A stretch of 64,000 nt of DNA, taken from positions 176,546 through 240,545 of the forward strand of contig NZ_VTHK01000010.1 in NCBI RefSeq assembly GCF_009765355.1. The letters run 5' to 3'. A program made the translations under genes and the position numbers. The DNA comes from Amycolatopsis anabasis (GTDB lineage: Bacteria; Actinomycetota; Actinomycetes; Mycobacteriales; Pseudonocardiaceae). This document shows, piece by piece, positions 32,681-42,300 of this stretch (positions within the stretch are counted from its first letter, which is position 1; each line of letters opens with the position of its first letter). The notes under the pieces were generated by a model. That model did no database searches, was not told where the DNA came from, and saw only the letters and a list, made by a program, of their open reading frames with translations.

Positions 32681-34020
32681 CGGTTCACCTCCGCGCGGAC
32701 GGCGTGCTCCAGCACGGACAGCCCCTCGTGCAGCAACTCGCTGGACAACGAGAGCGGCGGCAGCAGGCGCACGACGTTGCCGTAGGTGCCGCAGGTCAGC
32801 ACCACCACCCCGGCCGCGTGGCACGCCCGCGCGACCCGCGCGGTGAGCCCGGGATCCGGTTCGCGGGTACCGGGTTCGACGAATTCCGCGGCCAGCATCG
32901 CGCCCCGCCCGCGCACGTCGCCGAGCACCCCGGTCTCCGCGGCGAGCGCGCGCAGCCGGGGCAGCACGACCTCGCCGATCCGGCGGGCGGAGGCGGCCAG
33001 GTTCTCGTTCCGCATGGTCTCGATCGAACCCAGCGCCGCGGCGCACGCGATCGGGTTGCCGCCGTACGTGCCGCCGAGGCCACCGGGCGGCACCGCGTCG
33101 ACCAGTTCGGCCCGGCCGGTCACCGCGGCGAGCGGCAACCCGCCCGCGATGCCCTTCGCGGTGGCGATCAGGTCCGGGACCACGCCCTCGTGCTCGCTGG
33201 CGAACCAGTCGCCGGTGCGGCAGAAGCCGGTCTGCACCTCGTCGGCGACGAACACCACGCCGTTTTCCGCGCACCAGCGCGAGAGCGCGGGCAAGAACCC
33301 GGGCGCCGGTTCGATGAACCCGCCCTCGCCCTGGATCGGCTCGATCACCACCGCGGCCACCGAGTCCGCGCCGATCTGCTTCTCGATCTGGTCGATCGCG
33401 GTCCGCGCCGCCGCCTCGCCGGTCAGTCCGGGCGCGTCGCGGAACGGGTAGGAGCCGCGGACCCGGTACACCTCGGGGGCGAACGGACCGAAACCGTGCT
33501 TGTAGGGCACCGATTTCGCGGTCAGCGCCATGGTCAGGTTCGTGCGCCCGTGGTAGGCGTGGTCGAACACCACGACCGCCTGCCGCCCGGTGGCCACGCG
33601 GGCGATCTTCACCGCGTTCTCCACCGCCTCGGCGCCGGAGTTGAACAGCACCGAGCGCTTCTCGTGGTCGCCGGGCGTGAGCTCGGCCAGCGCTTCGCAG
33701 ACCTCCACGTACCCCTCGTACGGCGTGACCATGAAACAGGTGTGCGTGAACCAGCACGCCTGCTTGCGGACCCGGTCGACCACCGCGGGCGCGGAATGGC
33801 CGACGTTGGTCACCGCGATCCCGGAACCCAGGTCGATCAGCGTGTTGCCGTCCGCGTCGGTGAGCAGCCCGCCGCTGGCCGAGGTGACGTACACCGGCAG
33901 CACCGAGCCGACCCCCGCGGCGACGGCCTGCTCGCGGCGGTCCTGCAACGCGCGCGAGGCGGGGCCGGGGATCTCGGTGCGCAACCTGCGCGCGGTCGGG
34001 GTGTCCTGCTGGAGGGTCAT
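32677..34020 (-). CDS. gabT: 4-aminobutyrate--2-oxoglutarate aminotransferase GabT
   Basis: 447 aa, class-III PLP aminotransferase. LIDLGSGIAVTNVGHSAP near the N-terminus, NSGAEAVENAVKIARVATGR (cofactor phosphate), HAYHGRTNLTMALT, IEPIQGEGGF, FVADEVQTGFCRTG (aspartate to PLP) and ATAKGIAGGLPLAAV with the Schiff-base lysine. It moves the amino group of GABA to 2-oxoglutarate, giving succinic semialdehyde and glutamate. AAGGA lies 6 nt before the ATG. It heads a two-gene operon with the dehydrogenase and is divergent from a PucR-family regulator. Confidence 0.92.
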   Translation of the reverse strand: MTLQQDTPTARRLRTEIPGPASRALQDRREQAVAAGVGSVLPVYVTSASGGLLTDADGNTLIDLGSGIAVTNVGHSAPAVVDRVRKQACWFTHTCFMVTPYEGYVEVCEALAELTPGDHEKRSVLFNSGAEAVENAVKIARVATGRQAVVVFDHAYHGRTNLTMALTAKSVPYKHGFGPFAPEVYRVRGSYPFRDAPGLTGEAAARTAIDQIEKQIGADSVAAVVIEPIQGEGGFIEPAPGFLPALSRWCAENGVVFVADEVQTGFCRTGDWFASEHEGVVPDLIATAKGIAGGLPLAAVTGRAELVDAVPPGGLGGTYGGNPIACAAALGSIETMRNENLAASARRIGEVVLPRLRALAAETGVLGDVRGRGAMLAAEFVEPGTREPDPGLTARVARACHAAGVVVLTCGTYGNVVRLLPPLSLSSELLHEGLSVLEHAVRAEVNR

Positions 34021-34268
34021 GCTTGTTCCTTCGCGGGTTTGCGCGCGTCCGCGATCGTGTCGCCGGGGCGCGACTTATGAGCGGCCCGCACGCGGGTGAG
34101 GAGGGCGCCCGGCCGCCCCGATAGCGGGGCCTGGCGGCCGGGGCGCGCGCTGTGGTCGCCTCGAGTGCCGCGACTTGGCGCGGAGACTGTCATGCCCCGA
34201 GCATGCGGCCCGCCGCCCCGGTCCGGCAGTGGCCGATTCGGCGAGGTCGGCGCCTACACTTGTCCGTT

Positions 34269-35729
34269 ATGGCACTCACCCTGCGCGGCCTGGCCTCCGA
34301 GCGATCGCTCGGCCTGCGGGTGCGTGCCGGGGAGGCGGAGCTGGACCGGCCGATCGGCTGGGTGCACGCGACCGAACTGGCCGATCCGACCGCGTTCCTC
34401 GAAGGCGGGGAACTGCTGCTGACCATCGGGCTCAACCCCGCCGAACCGGCGGGATACGTGCGGAGGCTGGCCGCCGCGGGGGTCGCCGGGATCGGTTTCG
34501 GTACCGGCCTGGTCCACGACGAGATCCCGCCCGGGCTCGTCGAAGCGGCGGGCGCGGCCGGGCTGCCGTTGCTGGAGGTGCCGAAACGGACCCCGTTCAT
34601 CGCGATCAGCCGGACCGTGTCGCGCGCGGTGGCCGCCGACGAGTACGCGTCGCTCGTGCGCACCGGACGTGGTCAGCAGGAACTGACCCGGACCGCGGTC
34701 GGCAAGCGGGGCGCGGGTGCGGTCGTGCGCAAACTGGCCCGGCTGGTCGACGCGTCGGTGCTGCTGCTGGACGCGGGGGGCACGCCGCTGGAGGCGGTCC
34801 CGGCGTCGGCCCGGTCGCTCGCCGCCGGGCTGGGCGCGGAGTTGACGCGCCTGCGCAGCCGGGTCGCCAGCGCGGGGAGCCGGATCGACGGGCACGAGGT
34901 GGTGATCCAGGCCCTGGACACCCGGCCCCGGTCGTTCCTGGTGGTCGCCGCGCGGCGATCGCTCGATCCGGCCGACCAGCACATCGTCAACACCGCGGCC
35001 TCGCTGCTTTCCCTTGCGCTGGAACGGAATCGCGAGCAGGAGGGGGCGTTGCGCCGGGTGCGCACCGGGTTGCTGGAACTGCTCGCCGCGGGGCAGGCCG
35101 AGCTGGCGGTCCGGGCGATCACCACCTTGTGGGGCGGTCTCCCGCTCGAGCCGTGGCCGGTGGTGGCGCTGGCCGGGTCGGCGTCGGCGCGGCAGGCGGC
35201 GGCCGACGCGCTGGAGGACGTGTTCTTCGCCGAATCCGGCGGGCTGGTCGTGGTGATCGCGCCGGACGACGGCTGGGCGGAGGCGTTCACCGCGCGTGTC
35301 GGGGGCGTGCACGCGGGCGTCTCGGAACCGGTGGGCCGGGCCGGGTTCGCCGACGGGCTGCGGCAGGCGGAACAGGCCGCGCGGGCGGCCCAGGCGGCGC
35401 GGGTCCCGGTGCTGCGGTTCGCCGAACACGCCGGGCGCGGGCTGCTCGACCTGCTCGATCCGGACACCGCCCGGGCGTTCGCCGACGCGCTGCTCGCCCC
35501 GTTGCGGCGGCACGACGAAACCGGGCGCGGGGATCTGGTCGTTTCGTTGCGTTGCTGGCTGGAACACCACGGGCACTGGGACCTCGCGGCGTCGCGGCTC
35601 GGGGTGCACCGGCACACGTTGCGGAACCGGATGCGGAAGGTGGAGGAACTGACCGGCCGCAGCCTGGATTCCCCCGGCTTGCGCAGCGAACTCTGGCTCG
35701 CCCTCCAGGTCGACCCGGGACCGCGCTGA
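34269..35729 (+). CDS. PucR-family transcriptional regulator (likely GabR-like)
   Basis: 486 aa. N-terminal PucR ligand domain (about 1-125: LASERSLGLRVRAGEAELD, GWVHATELADPTAFLEGGEL, VPKRTPFIAISRTVS), a variable middle, and a C-terminal PucR helix-turn-helix (HHGHWDLAASRLGVHRHTLR, then NRMRKVEELTGRSL). Divergent from gabT by 248 bp, the usual arrangement of an activator and its amine-degradation operon. TACACT (34255-34260) lies 8 nt before the ATG, so the mRNA may be leaderless. A longer frame extends upstream but without family sequence. The effector is presumably GABA or succinic semialdehyde. Confidence 0.85.
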   Translation: MALTLRGLASERSLGLRVRAGEAELDRPIGWVHATELADPTAFLEGGELLLTIGLNPAEPAGYVRRLAAAGVAGIGFGTGLVHDEIPPGLVEAAGAAGLPLLEVPKRTPFIAISRTVSRAVAADEYASLVRTGRGQQELTRTAVGKRGAGAVVRKLARLVDASVLLLDAGGTPLEAVPASARSLAAGLGAELTRLRSRVASAGSRIDGHEVVIQALDTRPRSFLVVAARRSLDPADQHIVNTAASLLSLALERNREQEGALRRVRTGLLELLAAGQAELAVRAITTLWGGLPLEPWPVVALAGSASARQAAADALEDVFFAESGGLVVVIAPDDGWAEAFTARVGGVHAGVSEPVGRAGFADGLRQAEQAARAAQAARVPVLRFAEHAGRGLLDLLDPDTARAFADALLAPLRRHDETGRGDLVVSLRCWLEHHGHWDLAASRLGVHRHTLRNRMRKVEELTGRSLDSPGLRSELWLALQVDPGPR

Positions 35730-35761
35730 CCCCCGGCCCCCACCTTCCGGGACGCCGCGGC

Positions 35762-35841
35762 AGGAAGGGACCTTCGCTATCGCTCTCCGGGAGCGGGGGA
35801 CCTTTACTACTGTTCAACCGTAGTAAAGCTCCCTTCCTCCC
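35762..35841. repeat. 30-bp repeat family, locus A (three units)
   Basis: Units start at 35762, 35792 and 35822. Each has a 17-bp quasi-palindromic core such as AGGAAGGGACCTTCGCT plus a 13-bp linker. Outer units are mutually complementary (GGAAGGGA with CTCCCTTCC), and CTTTACTAC (35802-35810) pairs perfectly with GTAGTAAAG (35820-35828). Lies between the convergent PucR and iminopeptidase genes, probably as a bidirectional terminator. Related arrays: 49619, 51612, 55777 and 57515. Confidence 0.85.
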
Positions 35842-35859
35842 GAGCCCGGGACCCGGTGT

Positions 35860-35876
35860 CCTGAAAGCGTTTCAGG
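35860..35876. terminator. Small hairpin before the iminopeptidase 3' end
   Basis: CCTGAAA-GCG-TTTCAGG: perfect 7-bp arms, 3-nt loop, 10 nt past the iminopeptidase stop (minus strand). Likely part of the same convergent termination region as repeat locus A. Confidence 0.55.
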
Positions 35877-35886
35877 TCCCTGAACG

Positions 35887-36849
35887 CTAGCTCCGGTGGG
35901 CGAATTCGTCGGTGGCTTCACGCAGCAGGCGCAGGATGCCGTGGTCGGTGACCGCGTGCCCGGCGGTGTCCGCGAGCGCGAGCCGGGAGCCCGGCCACGC
36001 CCGGTGCAGTTCGTACGCGGTCGTCGGCGGGCACACCACGTCGTACCGCCCCTGCACGATGACCCCGGGGATCCCGGCGAGCTTGGCCGCGTCCCGGATC
36101 AGCTGACCCTCGTCCAGCCACGCGCCGTGCGTGAAGTAGTGCAGCGCGATCCGCGCGAAGGTCACCGCGAACCCGGGCCGCGCGTAGTCGGCGAGGTAAC
36201 CCCGTTGCGGCACCAGGGAAACGATCGCGCCCTCCCAGGTGCTCCACGCGATCGCCGCCGCCTCGCGCACCGCCCGGTCCGGGTGGTAGACGAGTTCGTG
36301 GTACGCCGAAATCGGGTCCTGCCGCCGATCCCGGGGAATCGGCGCGAGGTAGTCGTGCCAGTACTCGGGGAACACCGCCGCCGCGCCACCGTTGTAGATC
36401 CAGTCCAATTCGGACTGTCGCGCGGTGAACACCCCGCGCAGCACGATCTCGGTGACCCGTTCCGGATGGGTTTCGGCGTAGGCGAGCGCGAGGGTGGCGC
36501 CCCACGAGCCGCCGAAGAGCTGCCAGCGTTCGATGCCGAGGTGCTCGCGCAGCCGTTCCATGTCCGCGACCAGGTGCCAGGTCGTGTTCGCCGACAGGTC
36601 CACGTCCGGTTCGCCGATGTGCGGGGTGCTGCGCCCGGAACCGCGCTGATCGAACAGCACGATCCGGTAGGCGGCCGGATCGAAGTGCTGCCGCGCCATC
36701 GGGGAGATCCCGCTGCCCGGCCCGCCGTGCAGCACCACGACCGGTTTGCCCCGCGGATTCCCGCAGCTCTCCCAGTAGACGCGGTGACCGTCGCCGACGT
36801 CGAGGAAACCGTGCTCGGACGGTTCGATCGCGGGGTAGAGATCCTCCAT
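35887..36849 (-). CDS. pip: Proline iminopeptidase
   Basis: 320 aa alpha/beta hydrolase of the S33 family. VVLHGGPGSGISPM (oxyanion loop, about 38-51), FDQRGSGRSTPH, the nucleophile elbow GGSWGATLALAYAETHPERV (Ser115), GRYDVVCPP (Asp) and DTAGHAVTD (His). These are the exact blocks of bacterial prolyl aminopeptidases, which remove N-terminal proline from peptides. No signal peptide, so cytoplasmic. The ATG at 36849 gives the family-typical N-terminus EDLYPAIEPSEHGFLDVGDG; twelve further upstream codons lack homology. Stands alone between convergent PucR and the beta-helix gene. Confidence 0.92.
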   Translation of the reverse strand: MEDLYPAIEPSEHGFLDVGDGHRVYWESCGNPRGKPVVVLHGGPGSGISPMARQHFDPAAYRIVLFDQRGSGRSTPHIGEPDVDLSANTTWHLVADMERLREHLGIERWQLFGGSWGATLALAYAETHPERVTEIVLRGVFTARQSELDWIYNGGAAAVFPEYWHDYLAPIPRDRRQDPISAYHELVYHPDRAVREAAAIAWSTWEGAIVSLVPQRGYLADYARPGFAVTFARIALHYFTHGAWLDEGQLIRDAAKLAGIPGVIVQGRYDVVCPPTTAYELHRAWPGSRLALADTAGHAVTDHGILRLLREATDEFAHRS

Positions 36850-36947
36850 GCGGCATACTCTGCCGTGCGCGCCGGACGCGCGCACGGGTAAGGGTGGGGG
36901 CCCGCCCCCGCCGCCAGACCGAGCGGGCCCCCGTCCGTGGGCGGCTC

Positions 36948-37928
36948 TCAGCAGCCGCTGGCGGTGCCGACGTTGCTGAACCCCTTGCCGGCGTTCGTCA
37001 CCTTGTTGCTCGCGCAGACCTTGTTGCCCAGCCCGTCCTTGTGGACGTAGAAGCCGTAGGCGTACTGGGACCGCACATCGGCGGTGTTGTTCGCGAACGT
37101 GTTCCGCTCACCCCACCCGGAGAGCTGGACGTGCACCTCGAACCCGCCGTAGCTCTTGTCGGTCACGAAGACCTTGCTGCCCTTGTTGTTCGTGACCTGG
37201 TAGCCGTTGCCCTTGACGTCGACCCAGCTGTCGCCGGAGTTCGCGCCGGTCTGGCCGGTGCCGTCGAAGGTGTTGCCGTCCAGCGTGCCGCCGGTGGTGC
37301 CCTCCTTGACGTCGATCGCCTCGGCGGCGACGTTCGGCCCGATCCGGTTGTGCAACGCCTGGTTCCGGTCGCTCTTGTCCGGCGTGCCGCCGGGCCAGTT
37401 GCTCTTCGCCGAGCCGAAGTAGATGCCTTCCCCGTAGTCCGGCGTTTCCTTCCCGGTGTCGCTGATCTCGCAGTTCTTGACGACGTTGTCGCTGCTCCCG
37501 TGCTGGAAGTGGATGGCCTCGTGCCCGATGCCGTGCACCTTCAGCCCGTCCACCACGGTGTTCCTGACGCCCAGTGCCATCAGGCCCTTCTGGCCGCCGG
37601 TGATGGTGAAACCCTCGATGTTCCAGTTGCTCCCGGTCAGTTCCAGCGTCCGGCCGCCGCTCGCCTTGATCACCGCGCTGCGCGGCCCCCTGAGCGTGAT
37701 CCGGGCGCTCTCGGTCCCGCTCACCGCCGCCTTGAAGTTGCCGGTGAAGGTCTTGCCCTCGGCCAGCTGGATCGTGTCCCCGGGGTGCACTGTGGACAGT
37801 GCCCGGGTGAGTTCGGCGGAGGTGTTCACCGTGGTCACCGCCGGTGCCGCGGTCGCACCGGTACCGGGCAGTGCGAGTGCCGCCAGCACCGCGCCGAACG
37901 TGACCGTGATCCGTACCCCTGCACGCAT
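36948..37928 (-). CDS. Secreted right-handed parallel beta-helix protein
   Basis: 326 aa. Sec signal peptide (about 1-28, LALPGTGATAAPA). A mature domain follows with recurrent strand-turn coils of the parallel beta-helix (LELTGSNWNIEGFTITGGQ, NTVVDGLKVHGIGHEAIHF, NVVKNCEISDTG, GTLDGNTFDGTGQTG). GDTIQLAEGKTFTGNFKAAV at the start of the coil domain resembles polysaccharide lyases and chondroitinase-B-like proteins. Substrate and catalytic residues cannot be fixed; a pectin- or glycan-degrading role is plausible. Two cysteines near the end could form a disulfide. ATG at 37928 follows AGGAGGAG; a TTG lies one codon before. Confidence 0.7.
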   Translation of the reverse strand: MRAGVRITVTFGAVLAALALPGTGATAAPAVTTVNTSAELTRALSTVHPGDTIQLAEGKTFTGNFKAAVSGTESARITLRGPRSAVIKASGGRTLELTGSNWNIEGFTITGGQKGLMALGVRNTVVDGLKVHGIGHEAIHFQHGSSDNVVKNCEISDTGKETPDYGEGIYFGSAKSNWPGGTPDKSDRNQALHNRIGPNVAAEAIDVKEGTTGGTLDGNTFDGTGQTGANSGDSWVDVKGNGYQVTNNKGSKVFVTDKSYGGFEVHVQLSGWGERNTFANNTADVRSQYAYGFYVHKDGLGNKVCASNKVTNAGKGFSNVGTASGC

Positions 37929-38046
37929 CAAGCTCCTCCTCGTCGAGGCTTCCGCGGCGGCGGTGGGTAAACGTTAGGACACAGTCCGAACAGCGTCAAG
38001 GACGTGACCTACATTCACATACATGAACACATCGGGTGCTCAAGTG

Positions 38047-38127
38047 CCCCCAATGTGGCGTTCGGGACGCTCAACGCCCCGAACGCCACAGTGGGGGAAA
38101 CCGACGCCACCAACGCCACATTGGGGG
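38047..38127 (-). terminator. 20-bp-arm hairpin plus third repeat copy downstream of panB
   Basis: CCCCCAATGTGGCGTTCGGG (38047-38066) and CCCGAACGCCACAGTGGGGG (38078-38097) pair with one mismatch. A further copy, AACGCCACATTGGGGG, occurs at 38112-38127, giving two alternative stems. It lies about 30-110 nt beyond the panB stop on the minus strand and upstream of the beta-helix gene, so it should insulate the latter. The sequence is unrelated to the 30-bp family. Confidence 0.75.
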
Positions 38128-38157
38128 AAGGTGCGGGGGAGGGGTCCCCGGGGAACT

Positions 38158-39039
38158 TCAGTCGTGGAAGGCGTGTTCCGGGGCGGGGAATTCGCCGCGG
38201 CGCACCTCGTCCGCGAACGCGGTCGCCGCGCCGGAGAGCACCCCGGCCAGATCGGCGTACCGCTTCACGAAACGCGGCGCCTTGCCGCGGCGCAGCCCGG
38301 CCATGTCCTGCCACACCAGCACCTGCGCGTCGCAGTCCGGGCCCGCGCCGATGCCGACCGTCGGAATGCTCAGCTCGTGGGTGACCCGTTTCGCGGCCTC
38401 GGCGGGCACCATCTCCATCACCACCGCGAACGCGCCCGCCTCCTGCAGCGCCAGCGCGTCGGCCAGCAACACGTCCGCCGCCTCGCCGCGTGCCTGAACC
38501 CGGTACCCGCCCAGGTTGTGCTCGCTCTGCGGGGTGAACCCGAGGTGCCCCATCACCGGCACCCCGGCCGAGGTCAGCGCCTCGACGTGCGGCGCGAACC
38601 GCCGCCCGCCCTCCAGCTTCACCGCGTGCGCCCGGCCCTCCTTCATGAACCGGACCGCGGTGGCCAGCGCCTGCTCCGGGGAGAGCTGGTACGAGCCGAA
38701 CGGCAGATCCGCGACCACCAGCGCCCGTTTGACCGACCGGGTCACCGCGCGGACCAGCGGCAGCAGTTCGTCGACCGTCACCGGCAGGGAGGTGTCGTAG
38801 CCGAACACGTTGTTCGCGGCCGAATCGCCGACCAGCAGCACCGGGATCCCGGCCTCGTCGAACAACTGGGCGGTGTACATGTCGTAGGCGGTGAGCATCG
38901 GCCACGGCTCGCCGCGTTCCTTCAGCTCGCGCAGGTGGTGGACGCGAACCTTCTTGCCCGGCTTCGAAGCCTGGGCCGAAGGGCCGCTGCCGTACGGGGC
39001 GGCCACCTCACCGGAACCGGAACTGGGTTGGGTAGACAT
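38158..39039 (-). CDS. panB: 3-methyl-2-oxobutanoate hydroxymethyltransferase (ketopantoate hydroxymethyltransferase)
   Basis: 293 aa TIM barrel, first step of pantothenate synthesis: transfer of a hydroxymethyl group from 5,10-methylene-THF to 2-oxoisovalerate. Motifs: [40 protein letters not shown] (metal ligand Asp), [40 protein letters not shown] and [19 protein letters not shown]. The first 30 residues are a low-complexity extension, as in other actinobacteria. The ATG at 39039 is preceded by AAGGA at a long spacing. Stands alone; M. tuberculosis panB (Rv2225) lies next to the Hip1-type hydrolases, whose homologues are 15 kb away here. Confidence 0.93.
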   Translation of the reverse strand: MSTQPSSGSGEVAAPYGSGPSAQASKPGKKVRVHHLRELKERGEPWPMLTAYDMYTAQLFDEAGIPVLLVGDSAANNVFGYDTSLPVTVDELLPLVRAVTRSVKRALVVADLPFGSYQLSPEQALATAVRFMKEGRAHAVKLEGGRRFAPHVEALTSAGVPVMGHLGFTPQSEHNLGGYRVQARGEAADVLLADALALQEAGAFAVVMEMVPAEAAKRVTHELSIPTVGIGAGPDCDAQVLVWQDMAGLRRGKAPRFVKRYADLAGVLSGAATAFADEVRRGEFPAPEHAFHD

Positions 39040-39353
39040 CTTCGTCGACCATCCTTCCCTCGAGGCCTCGGCGAGGTCCCCGGGTCGTGGATTTGGAGAA
39101 ATCCAGCGTCGCACCGGGGGAGGGGAGGCCCCAAGGGGCTGCGACCAGCTTCACACAGGCACCCGGACCGCGCGAACCGGGCAACGAGTCCGGCACCGGC
39201 ACGTCCCGGGACAAGAGGGGCCCGGACCTGATGCGCACAAGAGTCCACCCCACGAGGGAACTATGGTGCGCACCGGATCAGACTCTCGGACGATGCAGGA
39301 TGACGGACGACCGGGGTTCACTGAGCGTCCAAGGGCTGTGAGCAGGGGCGAGG
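39040..39353. other. Divergent intergenic region panB / lysX
   Basis: 314 bp containing the promoters of panB (leftward) and lysX (rightward). Open frames of about 80-110 codons exist on both strands, with no family similarity or ribosome sites. No convincing -35/-10 pair with standard spacing was found for either gene. Confidence 0.6.
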
Positions 39354-42300
39354 ATGGGACACGCGACGAGCGAGCAGGGTCAGGACTGGGCGCCGGGCGT
39401 GCCGCGGTGGAAACGCCGCGCGGGCGGCGTCGTGGCCACGGTCGTGCAGGTCGGCGCGGTTTTCTCGCTGCTGCTGTGGTTCTTCGGCGACCAGCACGAA
39501 CGGTTCCACCGGGTCGTCGTCCACACCTTCTCGCTGCTGAGCATCCCGGTCGACTCGAACCTGGTCATCGTGCTCGCGCTGGCCGTCCTCGGCGCCGCGC
39601 TGCGCCGCCGCAAGCGGGCCGCGCTCTACACCCTGGTGCTGTTCCAGGTCGGCGGGCTGCTGCTGGTCCTGCTGGTCCAGGCCACCCTCATCTGGTCGCC
39701 GGAAGTGCTCGAGCTCGAACCGCACGAGTTCGCCGAGATCCCGGACTGGGTCTGGACGATGGTCGTCTCGGACGTCGTCTCGCTCGGGCTGGTCGCGCTG
39801 CTGCTCGCGCTGCGCCCGGCTTTTCCCGCCCAGCTCGCCCCCGGCGCCTGGCGGCATGGGCTGTCGGTGCTGATCGGCGGGATGGCCGCGGTCGTGGTGG
39901 TCGGCTGGGGCCTCACCGAGGTGTTCCCCGGGACGCTGACCGACGCCTGGGAACGGTTCGCCTGGGCCGCCAACCACGCGACCGGTGAACTGTTCCGGCT
40001 GCGCCGCCTCGGGGTCGGCGAGGGGCCCGGCTGGCTGGACGTCCTGCTCGACCTCGGCGGCACGCTGACCCTGGGCGCCGCGCTGTACGCGTTCTTCCGC
40101 GGGGTGCGCAGCCGCCGGTTGCGCAGCGACGAGGAGGAACTGCGGCTGCGCGCGCTGCTGGCCGAACACGGCGAACCGGATTCGCTCGGCTACTTCGCCA
40201 CCCGCCGCGACAAGAGCGTGGTGTTCGCGCCGAACGGCCGCGCCGCGGTCACCTATCGCGTGCTCGCCGGGACCACGGTGGCCAGCGCCGACCCGATCGG
40301 CGATCCGGAATCCTGGCCGCAGGCCGTGCAGGAGTGGCTGGACGAGGCGCACCGCTTCGGCTGGGCGCCCGGCGTGCTCGGGGCGAGCGAACGCGGCGCC
40401 CAGGTGTACACCGACGCGGGGTTGAAGGCCCTGGAGATCGGCGACGAAGCGGTACTGGACGTGCGCGAGTTCAGCCTGGCCGGGCCCGAGCGCAAATCGG
40501 TCCGGCAGGCGGTCAGCCGGATCGAGCGCGCCGGGTACACCAGCCGGGTCCGGCGGCACTCGGAGATCGGCGCCGCGGAGATGGCCGAACTGCTGGCCGC
40601 GGCCCAGCAGTGGCGGGGCGCGGAGACCGAGCGCGGGTTCTCCATGGCGCTGTCCCGGCTCGGCGATCCGTCCGACGGCCGCTGCGTCATGGTGGAGGCC
40701 TACGACGCGAAGGGACGGTTGCGCGGCCTGCTGTCCTTCGTGCCCTGGGGCCGCCGCGGCCTTTCGCTGGACCTGATGCGCCGCGACCGCGAAGCCGAGA
40801 ACGGGCTCAACGAATATATGCTCACCGAGGTCGTCGCGAACGCGGGACGCCTTGGCGCGCAACGGATCTCGCTGAACTTCGCGATGTTCCGAGCGGTCTT
40901 CGCCGAGGGCGAGCGGATCGGCGCGGGCCCGGTGCTGCGCGCGTGGCGCTCGGTGCTGAGCGTCGCGTCGCGGTTCTTCCAGCTCGAATCGCTGTACCGG
41001 TCCAACGCGAAGTACGGGCCGGACTGGGAACCCCGGTTCCTCTGCTACACCTCCGCGCGCAAGCTGCCCCGGGTCGGGATCGTGGCCGGTGCGCTGGAAG
41101 GGTTCGTGCCGAGCATCGGCGCCGCGCCGCGCGTGCTGCACATGGAGCACGTCACCGACGAGTTCGTGGCGCGGGTCAAGGAGATCGACGCGAAGGCCGC
41201 CCGGGTCACCCCGCGGCCGCAGCGCCGCCCGGAACAGGTCCGGGTGCGGATCGCGAAGCTGGATCGCTTGCGGGAAGCGGGAATCGACCCGTACCCGGTC
41301 GGGTTCGAACGCGACCACCTGCTCGGTGACGTGGTGAAGAAGTACCGCGAGCTGGAACCGGACACGCACACCGGGCACCAGGTGCGGGTGGCCGGCCGGG
41401 TCATCGCGATCCGCAACCTGGGCGGGCTGGTTTTCGCGCGGTTGCGGGACTTCAGCGGCGAACTGCAGCTCATGCTGGACGCGGACCGGCTGCCGCTGAC
41501 CGGGTGGCGGGACGGGGTCGACCTCGGCGACCACGTGGGCGTTTCCGGTGCGGTCGTCACGTCCAAACGCGGCGAGCTGTCCGTGCTGGTGTCCGAGTGG
41601 ACGGTCACCGCGAAATGCCTGCATCCCTTGCCGGACAAGCGAAAGGGCCTGACCGATCCGGAGACCCGGGTGCGTCAGCGCTACCTGGACCTGGTGGTCA
41701 ACCCGGACTCCGCGCAGATGCTGCGGCTGCGCAGCACGGTGGTCCGCGCGGTGCGCGACCGGTTGCACGCGCGCGACTACCTCGAAGTCGAGACGCCGAT
41801 GCTGCAGACCGTCCACGGTGGAGCGAACGCGCGGCCGTTCGTCACCCACATCAACGCCTACGACATGCGGATGTACCTGCGGATCGCGCCCGAGTTGTAC
41901 CTGAAGCGGCTGTGCGTGGCCGGGGTGGAGCGGGTGTTCGAACTCAACCGCAACTTCCGCAACGAAGGCGTGGACGCCACGCACAACCCCGAATTCACCA
42001 TGCTCGAGGCGTACCAGGCCTACGCCGACTACGACAGCATGCGGCGGCTGACCCGGGAACTCGTGCAGCACGCCGCCGAAGCCGCCTACGGCGCGCAGAT
42101 CGTGCGGCGGCCGGGACCGGACGGGAAGGTCGCCGAACACGACATCTCCGGGGACTGGCCGGTGGTCCGGGTGCACGACGCGGTGTCCGAAGCGTTCGGC
42201 GAACCGGTCGATCCGGGCACGCCGATCGAGCGGCTGCGCGAGCTGTGCCGCCGCGCCGGGGTCCAGTTCGGCGACGAGGCGGGCCACGGCGACCTGGTGC

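Noticed and set aside
39087..39341. 84-codon frame between panB and lysX
   Set aside because: No family similarity; occupies the expected promoter region of both genes.
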